Shown: positions 46,918-59,882 of the stretch, piece after piece
Numbering within the stretch: the first letter of the stretch is position 1
Layout: every line of letters starts with the position of its first letter
DNA from: Oreocharis arfaki
Taxonomy: Eukaryota > Chordata > Aves > Passeriformes > Paramythiidae
Assembly: GCA_013398015.1 (NCBI GenBank)
Contig: VZRR01003262.1
Coordinates: 278,709 to 342,708, forward strand
DNA length: 64,000 nt
Reading direction: 5' to 3'
Notes under the pieces: generated by a model
What the model saw: the letters and a program-made list of their open reading frames with translations, nothing else
Told to the model about the DNA's origin: nothing
The model's database searches: none
Translations under genes and position numbers: made by a program

Positions 46918-47604
46918 GCAGCTCTGAGAAGGGCTTTGTTGGTGGATGAGAAGCTCAACATGAGCTGGCAATGTGCACTTGCAGCCCAGATAGCCAAACA
47001 TGTCCTGGGCTGCATCCAAAGCAGCGTGGCCAGCAGGGTGACAGAGGCGATTCTGCCCTCTGCTCTGCTCTTGTGAGACCCCACCTGCAGTGCTGCATCC
47101 AGCTCCAAGGCCCTCAGCATGAGGAAGGCATGGTCAGGCTGGCTTAAATCCAGAGGAGGAAAATGAAGATAATCAAGGAGCTTTGGCACCTCTCCTATGA
47201 AGACAGGCTGAGAGAGTTGAGATTGTTCTGCCTGGAGAAGAGAAGGCTCTGGGGAGACCTCACAGCAACTTTCAAATACCTAAAGGGACTTACAAGAGAG
47301 CTGGAGAGAGTTTTACAATGGCATGTAGTGGTAGGACAAGGGGTGATGGCTTTAAACTGAAAGCAGGCAGATTTCAGTTAGATATCTAGAAGAAACTCTT
47401 CACTGTGAGAACGGTGAGGCACTGGAACAGGTTGCCCAGAGAAGCTGAGGATGTCCTGTCCCTGTAAGTATTCAAGGTTGGGCTACATGGGGTTTTGAAA
47501 AACTTGATCTAGTGAAAGGTGTCCCTGCCCATGGCAACAGGGCTGGAACTACGTGCTCTTTAAGGTCTCTTCCAACCCAAACCATTCAATGAGTCAATGA
47601 ATTT
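46918..47604 (+). repeat. CR1 LINE, sense, 5'-truncated, about 690 bp
   Basis: A recognisable CR1 copy in plus orientation: remnants of the end of ORF2 (caagagctc-type segments around 47040-47110 equivalent to 'gtgagaccccacctgcagtg'), then 'gaagacaggctgagagagtt', 'ttctgcctggagaagagaag', 'ttcactgtgagaacggtgag', 'ggaacaggttgcccagagaa' and the 3' end 'ctcttccaacccaaaccatt' with the terminal direct repeats 'caatgagtcaatga'. The open frame read antisense through it (46752-47189) is an artefact. Many substitutions show it is inactive and old. Confidence 0.93.
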
Positions 47605-50229
47605 TTTTTTTACTATTGCTTGTTAACATAAGCTTCTAATAATTAATTTAGCAAAAGCATAAGCAATTTTAAAAACACCAAGTGAAACACTTTTCCTTCC
47701 CCTTACCTAGGTTCACCTTCAATCAAATATCGTTTCTGTACTCTTCCTAGTTTCAACCGCCCTCATTTTCAACACCTGACACTGTCACAGACTCTACAAC
47801 GAGGCACTGCATGAATTTGGCATTGATGAATAATGGTTACTGACACTCATTGTTTACTCTTTCTCCTCTACTCCTCTTCACTTGCTGTCCTCTGCCCCAG
47901 CACGAGTCACTCACACCCCACAGTCCCTCTGGGGTGTCCCTGCTCTGACATAGGTTGTCCATAGCTAAAATCCTTCAAAGCCATAACTCCTTCATTGTTA
48001 GAACACCACCTTCCAAGAGTGTATCTCCAGCCATGTCCCAGCCAATGTCCCCTTCTAATTTCTTCCTCTGTTCCTCCTTCTCCTAGCAACTACTGCTCTT
48101 TCTTAAATGTCTGAGCACAGGTGCTGAGCGCTCCCCTGCATTGGTGTGAAATAGGTTACCCCACAGGTTTCAGAGCCAGAATGAAAGGTTGTCTGTGTGA
48201 GTTTAATAAGCCAGATTAATACAGCCTTCTCTAAGTACAGCCCACCTAAATTATGCCAGCTACCTTTCTTTCAGCTAGCTTGTGCCAGCTTGCCTTCTGC
48301 ATTTAAAAGATCTACCTGCAGAGCCTCAGGATGCAGTGGGGCAGGCTGGGACAGAAAGTGTGTGAAGGAAAAGAGTAGCTGTGGTCTGAAAAAAATCACA
48401 GTATGGGAAATCATTTGCTCCAACAAGGAGGAAAGCAGACTGGGAAAAAACAAGTTTTAAGGTTGGTATCCACTTGTATTGCCCTAGGCACCACAGGGAA
48501 GAAGGCTGTTAATTGAGATGTGAAGGAGGCTGCAGGACTGGGATCTCCACAGCACAGTGAGGGTCATGGGAGGAAGATGTTTTGTGAAGAGGAGGGTTGG
48601 AGATAAGACCATACTGTAGGTATCAAAACTTTTCCAGACCACTTCTTTCATTGTTGGGTATCAACACTGTGGGGACCAAGTCCTGCATCCATCAAACAGA
48701 AGAAAGTTTTGAAATTTTAGTGCATCATGTCTGTGAGAAGAATTATTAAAAGGCTACATTTGCCATGGTTTAGGCAGCTTGAAATACAAGCAGAGATACA
48801 TAGATAAAGCATTAACAGAGGGAACATAGATTATTGATTAGGCAGTGTTACTTTCACTTGGATTCCAGATCTGAACTGTTATCTTGGTGATTTTACTCAC
48901 TGGGCTGCGCAAGAATAGTTTTTATTACATCTGTAATTTAAATGAGTAATTCTATCATAAGCTAGAGCTAAAATAATAAACTAGGATATATTTACATCTA
49001 TATAGAAACAAGTGGATTCTTAGCTCCATTATTAAGGTAATATTTTACTTGAGCAACACACGTATTAGCAAGATGATTGTTTTTCCAAGTTATTTTCAGA
49101 ATATAGCACTTCTTTTATAGCATGCATCCCTGAATTCTGTTTCTTTCAGTCCCTGTGCAGAAAAAGGATTAATTAGTTATTATTAGTTATTACTCAATAC
49201 ATACATACACATATATGTGTGAGTAGTTAGTACAGAAGAGTTCCTCTTCAGAGAAAATGTGTGTTATGACCAAAATATATTCACATCTATCCTACACACA
49301 CACATACACACACACACACACAATACTCACATGGTCTTGCTGTTTCTTCTGCAATGCAAGTAGAAAAGCCTTGGTGAGTTGCCAAGGAACTATTACCTCA
49401 AGGAAAAATAAGCCCAAAAGTTCAGGCATTCAAATCTACTATGCATTTAAAGTAAAAACCTATTACATGCTAAAAGAAACCCAAATCAGAGGATCCACAG
49501 TGTCATCAAGGCTCATTTCATCTACTAACAAAAGTAGAATGTAAAAACTTGCATCCAACTCACCTGCAACAATGTTTGCATTATTAACTAAAATTGAACT
49601 GAATTTAATAGTCTAACTGTAAAGACTTTTTTTAGGCATGCCATGATCAGGCAACCCTACTGTATCACCAAATTATTTTCCTGCTAAGTCTGGGCTTGGG
49701 GTGTGGTGAATGGGTTACAGTTAAGGGATTTTTTTAATTGTGCTTCCTAACTGCTTTTAAGTGATTCCCACAAAAAAAAAAAATGTTAGTGGGAAGCTTA
49801 GCTTGGTATTTTCTGAAGAAGAAAGCCTCAAGGGCCACATTTTTTTCAGAAGCTTAGACAGTAATGTGTAAATTGCACGTATCTGCTGACACTGGGAAAG
49901 ATGAATGTGCTTTCTGGCTCAGAAAAGGACAAATGCTTTTCGTTGCTCTGAAAATTCACAGTCTGTATGAACTTGCTTCCCTGTACCAGTTTTTGTTCAA
50001 ACCTGGTTTTCTGGCAAACATGATCTATTTGTTATTTCTTAAAACACGAGTATGTCACATTTAATATAATAAATTTATATTTAATACAGTGCTCACATTT
50101 GCTGTTTTTTTCTGCAAATTGGCTTGAGCAGAAAATGCTTGAAGATAAAAATCCATTGATGGTCTAAAGAATGCAATATTTAAGAGCTTGCAGTGCCTCA
50201 TATGATGATTTCAATACATATCCAGCCTA
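47605..50229. other. intergenic, no gene recognised
   Basis: No gene was recognised. The region contains the CA repeat listed below, a poly(A) run at 49772-49783, and a moderately GC-rich stretch at 47880-48120 without a clear identity. Confidence 0.7.
49293..49322 (+). repeat. (CA)n dinucleotide microsatellite
   Basis: About 15 CA units with one interruption (acacataca). A standard dinucleotide repeat, possibly polymorphic. Confidence 0.95.
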
Positions 50230-50346
50230 TAGAATCATAAAATCATTTTGGTTGGAAAAGACCTCTAAGATCAAGTCCAGCTCTTAAAGCAGCACTGCCA
50301 TGCCCATCTCTAAACCACGTCCCTAAGTGCCCCATATCCATGTTTT
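50230..50346 (-). repeat. CR1 LINE 3' fragment, antisense
   Basis: Plus-strand text 'agaatcataaaatcattttg', 'gttggaaaagacctctaaga', 'tcaagtccagctcttaa', 'agcactgcca' and 'taaaccacgtccctaagtgc' is the complement of the 3' end of a common avian CR1 subfamily. The copy stops after about 115 bp, as 5'-truncated insertions do. Confidence 0.88.
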
Positions 50347-53300
50347 TGAAAATAAGTCAATGTGTTTAATTCTGGTCTAATACATAAATTGTTTTCAATG
50401 TGTTGACCCCCTCTTTGTAACAATTTTTAAATCTAGTATAATTCAGAAAGCATTAACACTTAGATTATTTAAAAATATGAAAACAATGGAAAATTAAGAG
50501 AAATATTGGTCAATATAAATCGGATTTTTTTTCTGTGTCCCCACACAAAATCACCTTTTAGAGGGATGTCTCACTATAATCTCATTAAAAAGAGCGTTCA
50601 ATAAAGGGATATTCCTTGGCTCTTAATATTCCCAAGTTGGATAAAAGGGAGGGGTAATATTGCACATTGTATTGAAGAGGATGTCTCAGTACTAATGATC
50701 AGAATATTTCCAAACAAGTACAGAATAGATGCTGATGGGGAATGGAATTCTCCAGTGTACACTCTGACATTTAACCCAAAACCTTGTTTTTAAGAATGGG
50801 TTCTTATAAATATGGGTTCTAACACCACTGACTAGATCATACCTTCCTACGTTTTGATCATTGTTAGTAAAGAGTGCTTAAAATATTTCTCACAAGTGTA
50901 CTCACATTCTGTTGAACACTTGAGAGCAAAAGAAAAATTCAGTCTTTTGTCCTGTTTCTTTCCTCCTGACCTTTTTTTTTGGATGGGGGATAATTAGAGC
51001 TAAAAAACACAGGCTAGAAAGTCTCCTCTCTTCCAGTAACAAAGCATTCTGAAAATCCCCATCTCTTTCTGTGTTTATCTGGCAGAGCCCCAGATTCTGT
51101 CACCAGTATTTATCCTGTGCAGATCCTTATTCACAGCTTAATCCAAAGCCTGTTGAAGTCAGTGGGAACCTTTCCCTTAACCTCAGGGGGAATCAGCTCT
51201 GCTTGTGTAGGCAGAGCAGTTTCAAATTATTTCCACTGCTGATTGCAATATAAGTGCTGGTTGAAATCAGTAACCTGTCCTGAGATCCAATGTTACAGCT
51301 AAGCTGATGACATCTTAAGATACAATTATGCTCTTTCAGTTGTGCTTTCAGAAGCTTAAGTAGTAACAGTTGCCAGAAAAAAAAAAAAAAAGCAGATAAA
51401 TCACTTTACTGAGAGTAAAGAAATTAAGAACATCGTTGCAGCTTCAAGAGACTGTCATCGATAACCATCACTGGAGACACCATAATGATTCTTCTTGTCT
51501 TTCGAAATGTCTATGCCAATAATACAAAGTTATTTAGTTATTATAACTCCGGAAAAAAAAAAACACCTTAGTTTTTGTCTGGAGATTGTTTTTAATGATA
51601 GAGGAAGTTCCTCTGATATAAGATTAAGGGAGAAAATTTGGAGAGCAACTTAATAAAAAACTCCTCTTACTGGCTTCATATGAATTTGGGGTGTTCAGAC
51701 CTTTCTGAATCTGAGCTGGCTATTTATGGAAACTCTACAAATAAAGTCCCAGTTAAGGTCTTGCTGACTATTGAACCAAGTGGTGTTGGGAGCCATTCCA
51801 GGCAGACTAGTGCAAATTCAGCTCTATTGTCCTCATTAGCTTAATGGATGACTGCATTCAAGTTCATAAAACAAAAAGGAAAGAGAAATGGAGGAAAAAT
51901 GTAATGACTGTAAATTCATGGCTTTTAATGATTTAGATTGTTAATCGTTATGATACTTAATATAGTGGGCATTATCTCTACCCACACATTCTCACATAAT
52001 ACGTGTGATACTGAAGAGCAGCGGTCTGAAATGCTTGCAGTTACATTTTTAAAATATTTCCAAAAATACTTCCTTGCAGTTTATGAACTCCAAGACCAAG
52101 TTTTTGCATATCTTTTTCACACCCATTTCATTTTGATCTAATAATTTTAATTTCAATAAACTTAATGCTTATTAATTATTTTTCAAGTTTTTTCTGGTTT
52201 TCCAGTTTAATTTATTGTTTTCCTTCTGTACCTCCTTCTATCATCTTCCATTCTTTTCTCACTTCAATGTCCCTTGCCTTTTTTCACCCTGTAGCTATAT
52301 TTCCACTTATTTTCTCTCCATTATGTGGCCCTGCCTATGCTTCTTCTGTACCTATTTGGTTTATCCATCCAGTCTTCTTACACCAATCCATTTTCAGTCC
52401 TTCTACTGTTTTCCCTGCATCTTCCCTCTGAAATTCCTACCTCCTGAGATTTTCTGTATCTTCTTAGTCACCCTTAGATGTTTTTCTTCTGCCACCTCAT
52501 ACACTCACCCTTTTTCCTCAGTAGTGGTTAGGGGTTTGCACTCCTTTGTTTACATGGGCCTTAATTGCTAAGATGCTGTGTGAAATTCCAGTGCAGGGTG
52601 GAGCCGGTTGCCTATTATTGAGCAAGGAGAAGGTGGAGGTGGAGTGCTGCAGAAGGATGATTAGGAAGCCCCTGTGGGGTCTGTGGACATAGTGCTATTT
52701 CCTTTTTCACCCTCTGAAAAGGCATGAGGAAGTAAGGGCAGAGAGGAGACAGGAAGGAAGCGTGGTTCACAAGAAGAGAGAAAGGACAGCACCCAGAGGA
52801 ACACCCACTCTCAATATCTAAATGCAGTCTTTTATGGTAACATCATGTAATGATATACAGAATAACTCCACTAATGCATTAGTGTTTCTAGCACACTGCT
52901 TTAAATCCTAAGGCAGTTATTTGAAAGTGGGATTCCAGTGCTGCAGACCCTTTCTTAGAAGGATTTTGGGGCAGACACTGGTGCTTTCCCAGGTCACAGA
53001 GCTAACATGTCTTGTCCGTAAGGTGGATGGTATATGCTTCCCATAGGAAAGAGGTCAGCTCTTACTGCAGTCCTATGCACCTCTCTGCTGAGACTTCTAG
53101 AGATCCCAAGGCAGATGTTTGGAGCTATGACGTGATGATGGTAAAACCAAGTCATTGAGAGCTGGACTCCAACAACTTAGGACATAAAAGAACCTGTATA
53201 TGAGATCATTGCTTTAGGGACATATTTGAGCTGCTGAGTCATTAACTCAAACTGGTTTGCCAAATACCTCTAGTTTAATAAATTACTGTCTATACTAGTG

Positions 53301-54358
53301 TTGTGAAATTAATAAGCAGCACTAACATTCAACTGCCTGAATTTCCTTTTCAATTTGAAAAAATAAATAAGTATGTTCAGGATAGATTAAACAAAGGTTA
53401 GCTGCAGGAAGACATTTCAACATCATAATGAAAATGGTGAACTTCAAAAGAATTACTGTATGTTTTTAAATTAATCTTTGTGGCTTATCAAAAAAGGATT
53501 ATTAAACTAAGTTCAGATGTTTTCATACAAGGCATTTCTTTTGAATTTGTTCTTTAACCTTCTGCATTCTCATGATTGCCTACTTCTAGTGAAAAGAATT
53601 TAAAATAGCAAAATAAGAAAGTTAAATGGGAATGATGTTCAAACATCTTTAAACTTTGTGAATCTTGAATATTTATACTTGTACCTGCATTTACATTATT
53701 TGTAGTGGTTTCTCTCTGTCACTGTTTCTTATAATAGATTTCAGAGATTGAGTGTATGTAAGTAACCAGTAATTAATATTATTAAGAGAGTTTTGCTCAT
53801 TTCTTTTTATCTTAGAAGTGCAGTAACCCTAATAAGTGCTATAATGTAAGATTTAGAGCATGTAAGAAATAGCAGCTCTCATGTTTAGGTAGACCTTACA
53901 TCTGAAATACGAAGCAAGTCAGAGAAACTGAATCATCCCCAATTCCCTACGAGATCTGTCCTCTCCTCCTGTGTCCTGGTCTGTGGGCAAAGCTTGCTCC
54001 TCGCCTCAGTAAGTAATGGGTGATTTCTTGCCACAGGCTGGAATTTGCTCTGGGAGAGCCACCATTTCTTGCTTCACTGGTGAAGACTGTCCCATGCCTT
54101 TTAAACCTCAGCCCTGGGGAGAGGGTTGTGGTATGGGGAGATTACACTGCCAGCTGCACTTAAACCCTTCCTGGCAGTCAGGGGTACAGCCAGCAGGATT
54201 ATATTGCATATCCATATAATCCCTAATACTGCTGTATATCCCTAATGCTTAGGGAAGTAAAATAAACAGTCCCCAGGTCCAAGGAAAAGAGTACAGGAGA
54301 CACCTCTACTGAGGGTAGGACTGGTCCATATTTCCCAAACAAATGAAAAATCGGCACT
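50347..54358. other. intergenic, no gene recognised
   Basis: The region contains a pyrimidine-biased plus strand at about 52190-52520 that produces overlapping Phe/Ser/Pro-rich frames, and a poly(A) run near 51379-51392. The GC level rises modestly at 53960-54200. No gene, RNA or named repeat was recognised. Confidence 0.7.
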
Positions 54359-54422
54359 TAAAAAACAAGAAAAAGTTAGGACTAAGGGGGCTAAAAAACA
54401 AGAAAAAGTTAGAACTAAGGGA
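54359..54422 (+). repeat. 33-bp tandem duplication
   Basis: Two adjacent copies start at 54359 and 54392 (taaaaaacaagaaaaagtta...), differing by single bases. They are followed at once by a second small duplication of a tttgtcttctttt unit (54424-54452). Confidence 0.9.
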
Positions 54423-57400
54423 GTTTTTGTCTTCTTTTTTGTCTTCTTTTTTTTTCACATAGATGCTTTCACTGACTGTTCTAGAATACAGTTTGTTCTT
54501 TTTATGATGTTTGGAAAGTTTCAGTACAATTCAGGGAAGTGACTGAATATACCTAGGTAATACAAGCTTGCAGTTTGTGGTTTCAGGGTTTTTTTCCCTC
54601 AAACTTATATTAATCTCACTATTTCTCAAAATACATGTGAAATACAGATTTTTGATACTTTAAGAACTATGTCATATTTTTTCATTTAAGCAGGTCTTGA
54701 TATAGAGTGAAGTTGAATAACCTTTTTTTTGGAATCTCTAATTGTACGGGGAAGGTGCAGGAAGAAGGGGCAGGGAAGTGGGGGGAAGCAGGGTGGAAAA
54801 GAAAGAAGGGGGAAAGAGGGCTCTAAAAAATTCTATAACTGTAAGCATAAAACACCAAAATTTCACACAGAGTTAAATGGAAAATACGTTCTTTTCTCTT
54901 TGCATATTTCCATGTGACTTGTCAAGCCCTAATTTTGAGTTAGGGAAGTAGACATTCTTTATTTCTTTCCTCTTCCCCGCAAAATTTTCCAGGACGTATT
55001 TATTCCTCATTAAGAAATAAAACCTCAACTGTTTTTCTCATGCACTCTCTCTCAAATTAAGGAAAAAAGTATTACTATAACCATCCAATACATGCCCCAC
55101 AGAAGTAACACTATAATAGAACATTAAATTCCTGATACTATATTGTATGATGTTTTACTATATCTTACTATACAGTAAAAACTGAAGAAAATGCATAAAA
55201 TTTTACACAGGATTTAAAATATTTTAAAAAGAAAATTAAGTGTGACTTGGGCTATGACAAGTTTAAAGCATAGTCTACAAACATAGTCTTAATTACACCT
55301 CACTAAATGGAAAATTCAGGGGACTGCACATTGACGTTGCAGTATGAACAGATGCAGTCTTGCTTCCTTGATGACACTTACAGCAGTGTTTCAAAAGAAA
55401 TAAATCAAAACCATGCATCTAGCTTAGCTTTCACAATGAATTGAACATGTTCAGATGCTGGACTAGGTCTTGTATGACAATTCTGCATTAGAGCTGTCCA
55501 TAAAGCTTTGGTGTCTGTTTTTCCACTGCTGACTTCCTTTCCCTGTTTTGCAGCTGGTCTGTGGAACCACTGATAGGTCTCATCCCCCACAATCACAAAA
55601 ACATACTCCTGTTCCAGCAGCACTCTCTTAATGAGCTTGTGCCTTTGCTTTTCAGGGTTTTTTTCACTGATTCTTAACTTTGTTTTCAATTATATTCTAC
55701 CTGTGAAAGGAAAAGAGAAGACATAAAGAAAAAGTAGCCAGGAGGTCTGCAGAGGTGTGGATTCCTACGTCATCATGTGGAAAAGTTCAGGTTTGGGTAA
55801 ATACACTTTAACCTAGTGATTCTGAGCCCATTTTGGCTCATGTCAGTGGTATTCCTCTGAGTAAATAAATTATAACCTGTTTCAGATTAGCTGCTTTCCC
55901 TCACAGCTTTTTCTTCTTTAGTCGCAGGATGTCGTATTAGTGTTAGGGCAACTTGGAGTAAAATATGGTGGCTCAACTGGAGGTTCTGGAGGTGGGTGAT
56001 CCAGTTTCAAGTGGAGCTCAGTGAACTGGACATGGTTAAGTAGCCATATAACAATATATATTGTGATACAGCTTTTCAGTTCTCACCACACCCTCCTCAA
56101 GGTTCCAGCTCTGTTCACTGATGGGAGTCTATACATGCACCTGCAAGAATCACAATTATTTTTAGAATTTGAGATGCCTCTTCATTGTGTGCAATACCTG
56201 CAAACAGGGAGAAAAGAGGACCAATACATGGGAAAGGAGCTGAAGGCAGACAACAACTATTTTTAGGAAGCTGTGAAGAACTTGTTCCTACTGCTGCCAT
56301 AGTGTTTTAGATTGAAAAAAAACTCGTTACCGATTTATTTCCACTTCCCTATTAGTTATTACTGTGAGGGAGACTGAGCTCTACAGGAATACATTTTGAA
56401 AAAATCAGAAATGTTACAAATATAGCACAAAATTCACAAGGGAAAATAGCATCCTAAGACTTCTAGGCTGGACACTTATTATGGGGGTACTTTTCTGTAA
56501 TTTTGCCTTTAATCTCTCTGTCAGCTCCCTTTTTGGAATATTACAGTAAATCCATGTATTCACTCAAGGGTACTTGAGTATTCAGATATTATGGTGAGGG
56601 TAATTCAAAATGTACATTGAAAACTTCAGGGTTTGGATTGTTTTTCTCAGATCACTCTCTTAATGGAAAACACTTTTTTGTTTTAATAAACTCTTCTCAT
56701 ACTGATTGGGGCCTGCAAGTCCAAAGCATGGATTTAATCGCTACTCCGAATTCACACTGAAGTCTGTCCTGCTTAGTTCAGCTTTTAATGAATTCCTAAT
56801 CAATAAGTTTGGGGAGCTGAAGTCTGTCAGACAAAGCATCATTCCATCATGTTCTTCAAGCTCAAGAAACTGTCTCACTTCTTCCTTGTCTTGTGGAACA
56901 GATAATATATGATTCTGTTATTTGTAATAATGCATATGAACCTGAAGGCAGGTCAAATTTTTGCACAGTTTTGAAGCAATACTGGGGGATTTTTTTGTTT
57001 GTTTGAGTTTTCTGTATGATTTATTGAAAACTGGAATTGCAAGGACTTCTTCCTCATATCTCGAAAAAAATTACTTTGCAGTAACATTTTAAAACATTGG
57101 TGTGAAATTCCTGTGGTTTCAGCCTGAACAGAGTGAAAAGTCTCAAAAGAGCTGTAAATAGCCAGTTAATCACAAACAGTACTAGCTCTTTTTTTTCTTT
57201 AATTTTCCTAAAAGTTACAAAGATATATTTGTATGTTTTGTTATTATATTTGTTACATATTTGTATGTTTTCTGGTTTCACCCTGCAACACAGCTCTTTG
57301 AACCCTTCTTTTAATTTAATGTACTGCTTGTGTTTAGCATCTAATTTCCATTCTGCATGGAAGTATATTATTTTTTATGACATGGGAAATTGTTAATTGA

Positions 57401-59817
57401 TTATGATTAACATGCAGTTATTTCAATTTCCATGTGATCCTATGATTTTGTTTCCACTTGTGCTATTATTACAAAGAGTGATGAATAAACTTCATGCAGT
57501 TGGCTCTGGCTTCAGTTCTGATAAGCATCCAAATATTTTGATACTTACTCAAAACTTATCCATAGTTTCCTAAGCTCTTGAGTCTGTAAAACTAGTCTGA
57601 ACACTTAGAGAAGGGCTTTCCTCATGAGGTTTCCAGTTGTTCCACCAATGGAACCTGATGGAAATACCATGAGGTCAGCTTTTCTTCCAGTTGTTCCAAA
57701 TATTTAACATCTGGACAGAAAACGGAAGTGAGAAATCCTGCCCAGAAGTTGTATTAAAGGAAAAGTTGGGTTCTAAAAATAGGTCAAGAATGACTGGTTT
57801 TTTAACTCCTCCAAACTGGCCAATGCATGACTGCAAAAAAGATCAAGAATCCAGAAGTAGAGATGAATCAAGTCAACTGGCACCACGAAAACATGGCCTG
57901 CTCAGCTGAAACCTGTTGCTCCTTAGAGTTTGGTTATTTGTGAAGTGACATATGCAGAGCAAAATTCAAATTTGGTGCCATTTTAGAATCTTGCGGGGAT
58001 GACTATTTATTCCAGTCAAGTGTTTATTCATTCATGAGAAGGTTGTACACAGATCATGGTGGGAAAAGGTTTTCTTGGTCTTGTACAAAAATAGCGGTGT
58101 GGTTCCTCTCAGTACCAACACTCTGTGAGGGACCCTAACTATCAGTGTTACCTTCTCTAAACAGCTCTAATTTCAGGGTTAATCTGTTGAGGAGTTTAGG
58201 TGGTGATGAACTCAGCATTGAAATGACTTGTAGCCACAGAGGCACATTTTTAGACAAAAGAATTAGACAGATAAATGATTTTACCCTGTTGGTTGGTATC
58301 TATTAAGTTCAAAGTGTTCTTGGCAGAGATGAACTATCTCTCGATGAACAGAGATATTCTCTTTTCCTCTTACTGAGCTTTCCCCCCCGTGCTTTGTATC
58401 GCACCAGGAATGACTGATTCTCTCTGCATATCCTGTGATTTTACAAGCTCTTTCTTACCACATTTATCTTTCTGTTCAAACACCAGACACCAGCTCAGAT
58501 TCAGGCTGCTGATTTTTCTTTACTGATAACGCCATCCTACAGAGCTCTTTATAGTAAGAGTGCATCACCATGTAAATTGAGCACCACTCCCAAGTTCATG
58601 CATCCAAAGCTAGAAAAATGTTACGAAGTTCCTCTTTCCCTTTAGAGAAATGAAAGTTCTGGAAGCAGGGACCTCCAGCCTCCTCCCACCCCCACATATC
58701 AGAAATGTGTGCAAAAACACCAGTGGCAGCATGCCCCAGCAGGCTAAGTTTCAGGACCCCTGGAGTGCTGGATCAACAGTAAAGAGTTGAAATGGGCTCA
58801 AAAAACAAGACACTGATCAAAGACATGAAATGTTTTGTGAAAACCATCCAAATTAATTTGCTGCCTGATCTGTCTCTTGCTTTGGTTGAGGCCACAGACT
58901 TTACAGAATTTTATGGAGTGCAGTATGTGCAGGCACTGTATACGCCATGCTCTCAGCACTTCATCAAAGACATCTCATCTGGCACAAAGCACAGCATTTT
59001 AGCTGGTGGTCACCTCCCTGACAGGAAATATTTCATAGCCTAAGTTTATGCACAGGAAGGCACACAGAGAAAGTACCAAATGAGGTAAACATATGGGTGT
59101 GTTATCCCCTGAAATCCTGCACATGCGTTGTAGAAATACATTAGTTGCACTTCACTTCATGCTTGTTTTCAGGAGACAAAAACTTAAATTCAAGAACATA
59201 TAAGTCAGTGCAATCATTTGTAGGCAGTTTCACCACAGACAAACTTCAGCCGATATGGTCCTTACAATTCCCTTGCCTCTCAAGTTCTTGGAAGACCATG
59301 CTGACTTGGTACTTGGTTAAGCACAGAAACTGTGTGCCATTTCCCCCTATCTACTGGGTCAGCAGCCTCTAAAACAAGCTCACTCACGCAGCATCCAGCC
59401 AGCCCTGCCCAGCACTCAGGTGAAACCACTGCATTAAGGCCCACAAGAGACCCTCCCGATCCTGTTTGCACTGCATTTACACCCAAAACAGAAAGATAAG
59501 GCCCTTACTCTCTCAGATAAGGGAAAATAAGGAAAGATGAGATGCTTAGAGACCTTCTGAAAGTAGAAAAGCCAGGAGGTTTGGTCAGATTGTCCTCCGG
59601 ACTGTGAAAAATGGATTCAGCTGTGACCCAGGTAGGGGCAAACAAGGCTGATTGGCGCTGGGAAATCTGGGAGCTGGTTAAGTAGTCTTTAGAGGGACAA
59701 AAGAGTCTCAAAAAGGAAAAGTTTCAAGAGAGATTACTTTATGTAATTTATGAGATTACTCTATGTACAAGCATAGTGAAAAAGAACCATATGTCAAAAG
59801 TTTGAAGTAATTCTTGG
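54423..59817. other. intergenic, no gene assigned
   Basis: The region contains a purine-rich G-run tract (54750-54832), potentially G-quadruplex forming, and an unassigned antisense open frame at 55405-55689 discussed in the findings. The remainder is AT-rich with no recognised repeat or RNA. Confidence 0.65.
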
Positions 59818-59882
59818 ATTGATGTGAATTCTTGAATCCTTTAATTGATGTGAACTGCTGTTCCCAACAATTCACATCAATT
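59818..59882. repeat. inverted repeat: two direct copies facing one inverted copy
   Basis: ATTGATGTGAATT (59818-59830) and AATTGATGTGAA (59843-59854) are each perfect reverse complements of the single segment AATTCACATCAATT (59869-59882). The second arm pair is 12 bp with a 16-base loop, the first is 13 bp with a 38-base loop, so two mutually exclusive hairpins could form. Confidence 0.95.

Noticed and set aside
46752..47189. 145-codon minus-strand open frame
   Set aside because: It is the antisense reading of the CR1 copy at 46918-47604.
52165..52571. Two overlapping Phe/Ser-rich plus-strand frames resembling membrane protein
   Set aside because: Both arise from the pyrimidine-biased tract, which removes stop codons and yields Phe, Ser, Leu and Pro.
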